From contig NC_060061.1 of NCBI RefSeq assembly GCF_020283565.1, positions 19,009,362 to 19,073,361 of the forward strand: a DNA stretch of 64,000 nucleotides, written 5' to 3'. The translations under genes and the position numbers were made by a program. Below, in pieces: positions 22,621-32,851 of this stretch. Source of the DNA: Trifolium pratense (lineage: Eukaryota; Streptophyta; Magnoliopsida; Fabales; Fabaceae). Under the pieces are notes generated by a model. The model saw only the letters and a list, made by a program, of their open reading frames with translations, made no database searches and was not told where the DNA came from. Every line of letters starts with the position of its first letter. The first letter of the stretch is position 1.

Positions 22621-23216
22621 TAAATCTTTCATATTATGTTCAACTAGTATATTTTTGTATAATTAATCCGTCTTAAATATTTTACCTTCTTATTTTTTCC
22701 AATGTCGATTTTCTTTTTTCAAATGGGAAATACGGTATTTTATGTCTAATTCTTTTGAGAGCAACAATTATCTTTATATTTTGTTGGCAAGTGCTAACTA
22801 GTGTTAAGAGTATAAATTTAAAAGAAAAATAAAAAATTGAAAATTGCATTGTTAAAATTCTAAATTATGATTTTTTTTTTTCAATAGATTTTTTTCTTTT
22901 ATTTCTCTTTTTATCTTTTTTAAAGTCAGCAAGACCCTGTTTTTTTTTTTTTCATAGATGTTTCATATTCTTTTGGTTCTTCGAAAACAGAACCATGAGA
23001 ATGGCCAAAGGTCTTTCCAAATTCCTAGAATGCCATTCTCTAGCATTTACTATCATTTAAATCAATACCAATTCCAATGCTAACAATCACCAGAACCCAA
23101 ATCGACAATTTCAAAACCACATTACTCTTCAAAACACAAAATTCTTGGTTTTCTCTTCATATACTCCATTTCATGCAGTAAACAATTCCTCAAGAAAAGA
23201 AAAAAATTGTTAGGAT
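22621..23216 (+). other. Upstream flank and probable leader of RBR gene
   Basis: AT-rich; CT/CA-rich from about 23080 as in plant 5' leaders. No clear TATA box picked. Confidence 0.35.
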
Positions 23217-24614
23217 ATGGAGGGAACTTCTTCATCCTCTACAAAACATGATGATGATGATGATGATGCTGTAGAAATATTTCCAATATCTGATGATGAT
23301 GAGAAATATGCAGAGGAAATACAATTACAAGAAGCATTAACATTTTCCTCTGCTATTTCAAATACTAACAAAGAAATCCAAGTTATTGATCTTGAAATTG
23401 ATAATGTCAATGACACCCATTTGAGAAAACTCAAACTAAAAGAGAAAGAGACTTTTAAAGGTGAATCTTCTTCTTCTTCATCTCGGTTGAAACAAATTTC
23501 CTACTGTGGAATTTGTATGGAAGCTAAATCTAACGAAGAAATGTTCGAAAACCGAAACTGTTCTCACTCATTTTGTGAAGATTGTGTTGGACTATATCTA
23601 GCTGCAAAAATTCAAGAGAATATATCAATGGTAAAATGTCCTGATCCGAAATGCAATGGTATTTTGGAGCCACATAATTGTATTTCAATTATACCAAAAG
23701 ATGTGTTTGATAGATGGGGAAATGCACTTTGTGAGAATATGGTGATAGGTTCACAGAAATTTTATTGTCCTTTCAATGATTGTTCAGCTATGTTGATGAA
23801 TGATGAAGTGGAAGCTGTGACTGTTGCGGAATGTCCACATTGTCATAGATTGTTCTGTGCACAATGTAAGGTTTCGTGGCACGCCGGTGTTGATTGTAGA
23901 GAGTTTCAAAGCTTGAAAGATGGCGAGCGAGGAAGGGAAGATTTAATGGCTATGGAACTTGCTAAGAATAAGAGATGGAAAAGATGTCCAAAATGTAGCT
24001 ACTATGTTGAAAAAAGTGACGGATGTACTCGCATTTCATGCAGGTATAGACAGTTATGTTTTGTTTAAGTGTTATAATTTTTTAGATATTTTAAGTGTTA
24101 TAATCTTTTTTAGATTAGATGGTAAATAGTTTATATTGGAAAACAGATTGCATATGCTGATAACCGCGTTAACGCAGTTATAAACAAATGGTCATGATCA
24201 TTTTGACCTATATGTATTATAACTCTCTGATGTGAAATCAGTGGACAAGATTGTTTACTGCATGTTACTGTCTTATTTATTAACCACTGCAAATCTTGGT
24301 CCGTTTATATTGTAAGAAAATAAAATTTCATGCTATTAAAATGCATAAATAACATTAAAACTGTAAATGTCCTCATGAGCTTAGCTCAATTGGTAGGGAT
24401 ATCAGCATTTTATATGCATTAGAAAAATGCTAATAAGTGTTCAAACTTGTAGTAAATATAATAAAATTATTTTGAAAGTTATTATGTAGCAAATCTCTTA
24501 AAAATGTATTTAGTAATTGTGATTAAACTTATCTGCAGGTGTGGTAATCAATTTTGCTATGGCTGTGGATCCACATGGAATGGTGAGTCCCATTATTCAT
24601 GTGCAACTAGATAG
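23217..24614 (+). CDS. RBR (RING1-IBR-RING2) E3 ubiquitin ligase, 300 aa
   Basis: Exon 1 is 23217-24043 and exon 2 is 24539-24614; the splice joins AG+G to code Arg276, and the stop is at 24612. Acidic, Ser-rich N terminus (1-90). RING1 covers about 97-146 (CGICMEAK..., CSHSFCEDC, CPDPKC); IBR about 184-227 (CPFNDC, CPHCHRLFCAQC). RING2 starts at 257 (CPKCSYYVEKSDGCTRISC) and continues in exon 2 with CGNQFCYGCG; Cys270 in DGCT fits the catalytic Cys that takes ubiquitin from E2. RBR ligases work by a RING/HECT-like hybrid mechanism. Resembles the plant RNF144/ARI-like group; the target is unknown. Residues 55-63 (QVIDLEID) look like a SUMO-interacting motif. Ends 15 residues after RING2, with no transmembrane tail. 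Confidence 0.9.
24375..24470 (+). repeat. SINE-like piece in RBR intron
   Basis: A box gagcttagctcaattggta at about 24378; the B box is decayed (gtgttcaaacttg). It lies within the 495-bp intron. Confidence 0.55.
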
Positions 24615-25190
24615 TAAACTTGTATGGCCGAGTGAAATTGCAAAGCTCAATGTTACAACAATAATTGACTGATGATTGTGATGTAACTTTGAGTAAGGAG
24701 TTTTATTTATTTTCTTGATTTATGGTGAACAACAAAACTCTCTTTCATATTAGTCTTTTCAATATTTTTAGTTTTGTGTGGCTGCTGTATTCACGTAGTT
24801 TATAGCTTTTGGTTATGTCATGTTCTAGAGAATTAAGTTCTTGTGGTCATGGGAGGCAAATTTATCTCACCCCCTTTTTCTTTTCCAATTTTGTTTTCTT
24901 CACCAAATTAGTAATTGTGGTTGATGTATTGTATGGTGACATGGTGGTTATTGTCAAGTGTCAACATAGTTATGATGTTTTTTTCTATTATGTGATGCTT
25001 TTGTATTCTAGTTTTATTTTTTCTTTATAAAAATGTTGGCATGGAGTAAAATTAATTTCCTTTCCCTCCTTTTCTCTGAGTTAGATTTTGAGTTATTTTA
25101 TGTAACTCTCACAACACTCTAGTTTAATTTGTTTTCAAATAAACTACTAAAAAAAAATGAGTGTTTTTAAAAAAATCTAAAAATTAATTT
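24615..25190. other. RBR 3' flank
   Basis: AT-rich, presumably 3' UTR then intergenic; the frame at 24809-25030 has no known domain. Confidence 0.4.
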
Positions 25191-25194
25191 CTAC

Positions 25195-25255
25195 GTTATT
25201 AAGTATCAAATTTTTATTTATTTATTTTTTGGTGACTGTTATTAAGTATCAAATT
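25195..25255 (-). repeat. Micro-retroposon, 25-bp insert with 18-bp TSD
   Basis: gttattaagtatcaaatt occurs at 25195-25212 and 25238-25255. Between them is a T-rich 25-mer that reads agtcacc followed by an A-rich tail on the minus strand. Confidence 0.65.
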
Positions 25256-25355
25256 ATTTTATCATAATTGATGATAAACTGTGCAGAAAAAAAAAGCCAG
25301 AATTGAAATTAAGCATTGTGTACTGACTATCTATGATTAAGTGGATAAGATATTA

Positions 25356-25396
25356 ATATTTGAGTTCTTTTGTCAAAAAAATATATTTGAGTTCTT
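25356..25396 (+). repeat. Micro-retroposon, 13-bp insert with 14-bp TSD
   Basis: atatttgagttctt at 25356-25369 and 25383-25396 flanks ttgtcaaaaaaat. Confidence 0.6.
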
Positions 25397-25461
25397 CAAA
25401 TAAGTGGTTAGAGGTTTTGTCACTGTGGTGAAATATTAATGTTAAAATAATAGAATGTGGC

Positions 25462-25570
25462 ACAAAGCGTCCGGTGAGTTTAACTCAATTGACATGACAT
25501 TGCACTGTATATAAGGGTCAGTGTTCAAATTCCGGTCATTTTACTTATTCATTTAAGGATGATATTTATA
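25462..25570 (+). repeat. SINE-like repeat
   Basis: A-box-like gtgagtttaactcaattg at about 25473 and B-box-like gtgttcaaattcc at about 25522. Same family as 24375 and 59222. Confidence 0.5.
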
Positions 25571-25639
25571 ACCACTTGATTACTTGACAACAAAAACTGC
25601 GGCGCAAAGCATGCAGTAGTATAAAGTAGGAATAATTTT

Positions 25640-26250
25640 TATCTGGTCATGGCATTTTTTTTAATAACAAATGAATATATTAATGAAGATAAACAATACA
25701 CACTTGTTGGGCTATGAAACTATGTTTGTCCACAATCCACACAGAGTTGGGCCTTTCTAAGGACTATTTGCCCAAGCTATGAGCCGCTTATTACCTTGAG
25801 AGTTTTTTGGTCGCCCTATGAATTTGTGGTGCGTCCTATTTTTATTTATCCGTTACTTAAATAGTAGATGAGTAAAAATGAGAAATTTAAGGAAAAGTGT
25901 CACCCGCTACTTAAGTAGGGAATGGTGTTTGAAAAAATAGTAGGATAGTAAAAGAAACTCTATTCCCTCCGCATCTCATGTGCCTAAAGACAATTCTTTG
26001 GAAAAAGTTATCTCATCAACTAAACTGGCCCACATACGACTTGAGCTGAGCTCTATCCCTTCCCTAAGAACCTTAATCAGCTCAGCACAATCAAATTCAT
26101 CAACTCTCAGAAAACAACAATTTTTCACAAATAACATTGTTTTTCGGAGTTGTAGTCTCTACCACTGAGGGATCCTTGAAACCATTTGAGGACCAAGTCG
26201 CAAGCAATTGCACACAAACCCTTCTTCGTCTCAAATCAGTCAACTATATG
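25640..26250 (-). pseudogene. Possible LINE/RNase H-type remnant
   Basis: A T-run at about 25648 (A-tail on minus) is followed to the right by minus-strand open pieces containing residues like RVDEFDCAELIKVLREGIELSS (broken by stops), faintly resembling the C-terminal RNase H region of plant LINE ORF2. Weak. Confidence 0.3.
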
Positions 26251-26384
26251 AGACACCCTCATGAGAAATGTTTGCATTAGAATTGGCTTTTAAAATACCC
26301 ATATTTTGCTTGATCCACAAGATTTTACTATTTTAGACACTCCATTTACACACAAATAAATATAGAAAATAATTAAGTAATATG

Positions 26385-26515
26385 TTTTTTTAGTAGTCTG
26401 GTGGTTAGAAATTTCACTCTTAGAAACATAAATTGGGTGTTCGGGGTTCGAACCCCCAACCGTACATATATAATGTGATATCCCTATCAACTGAACTAAA
26501 TTTATGAGAACAAGT
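26385..26515 (-). repeat. SINE-like repeat
   Basis: On the minus strand, an A-box-like phrase derived from atcaactgaactaaattt (about 26482) precedes an intact B box gggttcgaacccc (about 26444), and a short A-run follows. Confidence 0.55.
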
Positions 26516-27518
26516 AATATGTACTTTTAAAACCATTAAATATATTTCATCTGATCTTTAATATAAGAAAAAGTTCACTTTTTAACTGCATTAAAAAAGA
26601 TTAATATATGTAAACATTAAATTTACGATAACATATAATTGTAGTAAGAATGTGTGAATTATTCACCAAGTAATAAACTGTCATAGTCTCAAAGAAAAAG
26701 TAAACGGTCAATATGTGTATAGTAATAATAATCACAGTATATATGAGCAGTATACAATAAGTACTTTTGGCGAACCAATATGAAATCGAAATGAATAAAG
26801 AAATTTTTCTTATTGATTTGTGCAAAAGCAGATTAAAATGACTTTGTCTAAGGGAGACATAGTCACCATCCATGAGGAAAGGTAACTGTTTTGACAAGAA
26901 TCAGAATATATAGCCCTCAACTCACGTCTTACCAAACACTTTTCCTAACAAAAATATATTGAAGGACCAATTAGTTGCATCAAATTAGGGAGTCCACATT
27001 GCCTAATTGGAAACCCAAGAAGCCAGCTTACATAGGTCTCTCTCTTTTTGACTAGTATTATACGATTTACGAGTCAATAATCAATCGTTAGTTAATTTAA
27101 GAGTGATTGACGTTACATTTGATAGAGAGAATCAAAGTTCAATCCTTAATAACTACGATCAGAAAGAGCTAAAACCACTTTTGATATCAGAACTTATCTC
27201 TGAAGCATATTAGACGGTCCGGTGGACCACTGATGGTGAAAAAAAAACATAAAAATTACAAGTCAATAAAATAGATTTGTCATTCAAATTTCAACTGTAT
27301 ACATAAATAATACGACACAACTCGATAACGAGTGTGTTTTCACTTTATTATTATTTTTTTAAAAAAACTATCAGTTGTGATGGAAAGAAATAAATAATCT
27401 TAGTTAAAGATGAAATTTTCTTAAAAATAATAAATGTAATATTTTGAGATTTTCAATGTTTCTTAAAAATGCACACAACCGTTCACTTCAAGAGTCTACT
27501 ATCTTTTTGTTAGTAAGT
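26516..27518. other. Intergenic, mostly nothing
   Basis: AT-rich. 27110-27245 contains a decayed SINE-like segment (gttcaatcc B box at about 27138; ends in an A-run at 27240). Confidence 0.4.
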
Positions 27519-27582
27519 AAAATTAAAACTGATTTGGGCCTCGGCCCTCTTTCTCTACCAAAAAAAAAATTAAAACTGATTT
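27519..27582 (+). repeat. Micro-retroposon, 30-bp insert with 17-bp TSD
   Basis: aaaattaaaactgattt at 27519-27535 and 27566-27582 flanks a 30-mer that starts gggcctcggccctc and ends ctaccaaaaaa. The tail is like that of the LINE relic at 57.6 kb. Confidence 0.7.
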
Positions 27583-27630
27583 TAGAAAATAAAAATAGAA
27601 AACATTTTTCACAAAATAAATGGTGTCTTA

Positions 27631-28635
27631 TGTTGTGGCAAATGTGAGTTAACTCCCACGTTGCTTAGAAAAATGAAGGCTGAACACTTTATAAGTGATA
27701 AGACTCATAAACCTAACACCTTTAAGTAGGCATGGCAATAAAACCCAAACCCGCGGGTACCCACTCAAACCATACCCGCTTTGACGGGGAAAACCCGAGT
27801 TGACTGGGTTTGGGTTTGGGTTTTCCCCGATTTCAAAAGATGGGTTTTGGGCGGGTAATGGGTACATTGATACCCACCCGAACCCGTCACCGAACCCACC
27901 CCACTTATACTAAAAATTAGATTTCACCTCTTTTAAATTAGAAATGTTTAAACAATCTCTTAAATTACGTTCATATATTTATTTTTTATTTTAATTTGAG
28001 TATTAAACAATCCATTTTCTCTATTTTTTTCCCTTTATTTAAACAAATATTGTTGAGAGAAAATAATTTTGGACATTTAACTTCTTTTTTTAATAAAAAA
28101 ATACTAAAATATAATCTAAATTCATGTGGAAAGAGGCGTAATGGGGATACCCGAAACCCGATGGGGATACTCGAACCCCGTTGGGTATGGGTTTGAGGTT
28201 ATCATTTTTATCCCCGCTCGAATTTGGGATGGGTTTGGGGAAACCCAAACTTTATCGGTTTGGGTTTGGGGAGGGCAAAACCCGTCCCCGCCCCGCCCCA
28301 TTGCCATGCCTACCTTTAAGGTTTTGGGTTAAAATGTGGTGTCTAACTCGCTTTGCAGAGTTGTTCTTGAGCCCAATGTGGATGATCCACCGACTGCCCT
28401 CTCGTGATGACCCAACAGTGGTATCAGAGCCGGTGGTTCGACGAAGGGTTCGACCAGCTCCTTGTATCGAAAGTCTTCCTGACAAAGGTGGTCAGACGAC
28501 GTCAAGCGGAAGCATAATGAATGGTTGGACTCACACTTAAGGGGGAGATTGATGTGGCAAGTGTGAGTTAAGTCTCACATTGCTTTAAAAAGTGGAGGCA
28601 AAATACTTTATAAGTAAGAAAACCCATAAATTGGA
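27631..28635 (+). mobile_element. TRIM (small LTR retrotransposon) carrying a hAT insertion
   Basis: The 5' LTR runs 27631-28417 (tgttgtggcaa... to ...cccaaca); without the nested element it is about 193 bp. A primer-binding site tggtatcagagc at 28419 is the usual initiator-tRNA-Met complement. After about 120 bp without any gene comes a polypurine tract aagggggagat, then the 3' LTR at 28550 (tgatgtggcaagtgtgag), which matches the 5' LTR for about 85 bp and is cut at about 28635. No gag or pol, so it is non-autonomous. Confidence 0.85.
27727..28312. mobile_element. Non-autonomous hAT-like element, 586 bp, 8-bp TSD
   Basis: Ends taggcatggcaat and attgccatgccta are perfect inverted repeats. 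cctttaag flanks at 27719-27726 and 28313-28320. Subterminal regions are packed with aaaccc / gggttt words (27740-27900 and 28140-28300). Overlapping frames on both strands in the right half come from these repeats, not a gene. A degraded relative lies at about 39815-39960. Confidence 0.88.
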
Positions 28636-29640
28636 TAATTTGATCGGAAGCTGCTTTATAAATGTCAAGAATATTCTTCACGACTTATACTTCACTGAAA
28701 TTTGTTTGAAAGAATAGAAAACAATCATATGCAAAAAGAATGTGAAATATATAATAGGGGGATTCCATCAAACTTTAATACCATGAATGTCGCCTCTATT
28801 TCGGCTTGTTTGATAAGTGTCGAGAGCCATTTTGCACAAATAATAAAAATATATGATAATAACATGTCTCCTTGACGAATGCATATACCCGATACAATAT
28901 GTTTTGTCCTATGACCAATAGTTCATTTTTTCAGATTTATTGAACATAAGCAAAAATGACACTACTTTGATCATAATTATAAACAAAAGTTCATTTTTTT
29001 CCAATAGATCAAATAAGACCAAATATACCAACTATTCAATAAATCTGAAAAATGATGATTTTTTTTGTTTATAATTGTGGCTAAATGGAGTACTCCTTTG
29101 AGCCTTATATATAAGCAATTTTTCATATTTAGATGAATGTATGATTTTTTATTTTACTTTTTGTGCTTTCACCACTAGTTTAATTTGTTTCAGGGGTCAG
29201 TTCTGACATCAAGTAATTTCAACCTCCTCTCGATTGTAGTTGCGGGTGATCAAACTGTGTGATCCTTCCTACCAAATTTAATGTCAATCACCACTGAATC
29301 AACTACTCCCTTCTATCCTTATTTGAACCGGAGAATCTAAATTCTATTTTTGGTTATTTTATTATTGGGGGATTATTTATACATGAATCTTATGCCATAA
29401 GCTGAGACATTTTTCTACCACAGTAATTTGGTGCAACAAAAGGTAGATTTATAAAATTAGTGGTGAGTTTTGAGGATAATGGAGCCTACCCTATATTGGA
29501 ATCTGATTGATGCCATGCCACAGCCAAGTTAGTCTGAATAACTGCTCATCACTGACACATTCAGCTACCTATGTGACTATGTCCCTCCTTTTCTCTCTCT
29601 AATACCTTCCCTACACTTTCAAACTCAATAATAAATGGGG
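28636..29640. other. XBAT31-like upstream region
   Basis: 28900-29070 contains inverted words (ttgaacataa / caaaaatgac facing ttcaataaatctgaaaaatg). 29185-29320 holds a minus-strand SINE-like piece (cagttctgacatcaag, tgatcaaactg). From 29580 the sequence is CT-rich, a probable 5' leader. Confidence 0.45.
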
Positions 29641-29670
29641 AAACTTTGAATTGAAAACGTGGCAACCAAA

Positions 29671-29694
29671 CTTAGTAGTAGTAGTAGTAGTAGA
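29671..29694 (+). repeat. (GTA)n microsatellite in 5' leader of XBAT31-like gene
   Basis: About seven GTA units between an upstream in-frame ATG (29651) and the likely start (29711); they would encode a run of Val if translated. Confidence 0.8.
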
Positions 29695-29710
29695 ACAAGA
29701 ACCAAGCATC

Positions 29711-32700
29711 ATGGGTCAAGGTCTTAGTTGCAGAGGTAGTCATGAACATGGTCTCTTTCGTGCTGTCCAACATGGTGACCTTCAAACTGTTTCTACTTTG
29801 TTAAAGACACATCCTTCTCTTATTCATCGTACTACTGTTTATGACCACCATTCTCCTCTTCATATTGCTGCTGCCAATGGTCAGATCCAGGTTCAAGATT
29901 TTCTCTTTTTCATTTTTCTTCTTCTTGCTCAATTGGGTTTTTCTTTTCATTTCCATTTTCATTTCTGGGTCTCAATAAAGATTGTGTTTTTGTTTTCAAA
30001 ATTGTGTTTTTTTTATTTTGGTGATTTGGCAGGTTTTATCTAGACTTTTAGATGGATCTGCAAATCCAGATGTGTTGAATCGCCAAAAGCAGGTAACTTG
30101 TTAATTTTGATTTTGATGGAATGAATTGAAAAATTGAATGTGCTTGTTGAGAGGGAATAATTTTCTTTTATCTTTTTGTGTTTTGACTTATCTTTAACTT
30201 ATCTTTAATTGCATTTTTGGAATATTCAGACTCCACTTATGTTGGCAGCAATGCATGGGAAAATTGATTGTGTGGAAAAGCTACTTGAAGCTGGTGCTAA
30301 TGTATGTTACATTTCCCTCCATGTTCATTTCAATTTCATGATTTTTTTTAATAATTATTATTTTATTAAAAGAAATAATTATGAAATATTTTTAGGTATT
30401 GATGTTTGATGTGTGTCATGGAAGAACCTGTTTGCATTATGCTGCTTATTATGGTCATTCTTCTTGTCTTAAAGCAATACTTTCTGCTGCTCAATCTAGT
30501 CCTGTGGCTGCTTCTTGGTTCGTCGTTTTTGGTTTCGGCATTAATTTCTTCGTCAATTGATTCATGTGGTTGATCTATTTTGATGAATTTAAAATATTTA
30601 ACAAAGATGAGAATTCAATTTATTGCAGGGGGTTTTCACGGTTTGTGAATATTAGAGATGGTAGGGGCGCTACACCGTTGCATTTGGCAGCTCGTCAAAG
30701 ACGATCTGAATGCGTGCATACTTTGTTGTGTAGTGGAGCTCTTGTTTGTGCTTCAACTAGCAGATATGGGTAATGAATGATCTTTCAAAGTTCTGATGAT
30801 GAGTGTGAACGGCTTGGATTTGACGTGTTTGTTTTGTTTTGTTGGCTAATATGTTGCTATATCTGCAGCTGTCCCGGGAGCACTCCTCTTCATCTAGCTG
30901 CTAAAGGAGGTTCTCTAGATTGTATCCGTGAACTATTGGCATGGGGTGCAGATCGTCTTCAACGTGATGCATCTGGGTACATTCTAGTTTCTAAATGTGA
31001 ATTCTTACAACATGGATAAGATCTCATAAATGATGATTGATACATCATACATATATGCATATACATTTCGTTTTTGGTCGAAAATAATGTAGCTCATTCT
31101 TGATGATTTTGCTTAATATGGCATTCATTGTAGTAGTAAAATGTATGTAAGTTTCTTATCATCATTAATTATAGTGGCACTGATAACCATAATACAACAA
31201 CTGTCTCTGAGGGAATTTGAACTATGTTTCTTGAGGTTACATTACAAGACCAAACTCTTACCACTGAGCTTACACCTCATGAACGTATCGACTCTCTTAG
31301 GAAAACCTTTAATTTGACAAATATTATCACTTGTTTTGTTAGGCCTTCCTCTTCTTTTTCTTGTTTCCGTTTTTCAATTTTGGATTTGTCTTATCCCATG
31401 TAACATTGTTGTGATTCATAACTCGAAAAAAAAAGTTCTTAAAACTTACTAGACCTGTTTTATTAAACTTCTTAGTCTAACAATTTCCTAAATTGTATTC
31501 AAACTGTATGTCGTGTTTATGCAGTCGGATACCGTATGTGGTTGCTCTGAAACACAAACACGGAGCATGTGCAGCACTGTTAAATATTGCATCTGCACAA
31601 CCTCTTGTGTGGCCATCAGCTTTGAAGATAATCAGTGAGCTTAATCCGGAGGCCAAATTATTATTAGAACAGGCCTTGATGGACGCGAATAAGGAAAGGG
31701 AGAAAAATATATTGAAAGGCAGTCCTTACTCTCTTCCATCTCCAGCACACTCTGATCAGATGGATGACAATATCTCTGAGGTAATTTGACACCCTTTGTC
31801 TTCATACCAACTATTGGAGTTTAATACGTTTGTTATACATTCTATTGAGTTGAATTATGGCAATATAGTTTCTGAGAATTTGTTAAAATACAATAGGAAT
31901 TAGGAAGTCTAACTGTTTGGATTTTTTTGAAAATGCAGCAAGTCAACAGTTTATTTAGTTTTTCCCTTTCTAATTTTGATCAATTTAACCTGTTGAATCA
32001 TGCATAAACTTTGAGATATTTGTCTTTGACTCTGCTGTCTCAACCGAGTGACAACTTATGTAATGTTTGTTTTCACTATAGAGATGCTTTAAACGCTCGG
32101 TCACCCACCTCTAAGAATTTTAGGTTCTCACAAAACTTCAGATCGGGACGTGAGATTTCAAAAGTCATTGTGCACACAAACATGTACATCGTAGAGCTCC
32201 TTTAACCTTTTAGGCTTAGAGCTCAGTGGCTGTGTGCCATCCCGACAAGCTACTGCCGAAAATTATCCTTTTAAGGTCCATTGAATATTCATTTTAGGGT
32301 CAACTTTGAAATACCTCTCTCTCCCTAATGTGTAATCTATGTTTTCCCTTTGCATTTGCATAACACACTTGTGAGAGTGAAATGTCTTCACTTTTAGCGT
32401 ACAACAACTGTATACTTATTGCGGGATCTAATATAATTTTCAGGTTAGTGAGACGGAATTATGCTGCATCTGCTTCGAGCAGGTGTGTACAATTGAAGTC
32501 CAGGACTGTGGCCACCAAATGTGTGCACAATGCACACTAACACTCTGTTGTCACAACAAGCCAAACACATCAACTTCTCATCCTACCCCACCCGTTTGTC
32601 CATTCTGTCGAAGCACCATATCTAAACTGATGGTTATCAAGATAGAAACTCACGAAGACATCTATCAAGACGGTACCACCGATACCACTTGTTTTAAGCC

Positions 32701-32851
32701 AAGCAAGTCAAGAAAATTCCGTAACATGAACGAGGGTAGCAGCAGCAGTTTCAAGGGACTATCTAATGTAAATTCATTCGGAAAAATGAGCGGCCGTAGT
32801 TCCGGTATGATTGCTTCCGAAAATGAATGTATTGATGATAAGCCACAATGA
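29711..32851 (+). CDS. XBAT31: XBAT31-type ankyrin-repeat RING E3 ubiquitin ligase
   Basis: Eight exons with GT/AG borders: 29711-29890, 30033-30092, 30230-30301, 30396-30517, 30629-30769, 30869-30976, 31525-31780, 32444-32851; product 448 aa (Arabidopsis XBAT31 is about 456). Ankyrin repeats fill about 10-270 (SPLHIAAANGQIQ, TPLMLAAMHGKIDCVEKLLEAGAN, ATPLHLAARQRRSECV, STPLHLAAKGGSLDCIRELL). A C3HC4 RING is at 320-368 (C320, C323, C335, H337, C340, C343, C365, C368). The N terminus MGQGLSC fits N-myristoylation at Gly2 with a possible acyl-Cys7. A 60-bp in-frame extension upstream (ATG at 29651) would hide Gly2; 29711 is chosen because family members begin MGQ. XBAT proteins act in hormone and growth responses; the target here is unknown. 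Confidence 0.95.
31140..31290 (-). repeat. SINE-like repeat in XBAT31-like intron 6
   Basis: On the minus strand: gtaagctcagtggtaag (A box, about 31274) then agttcaaattccctc (B box, about 31215). No clear duplication. Confidence 0.55.

Noticed and set aside
28122..28540. Several overlapping frames on both strands
   Set aside because: They read through the GC-rich subterminal repeats of the hAT element and TRIM sequence; no domain or start context.
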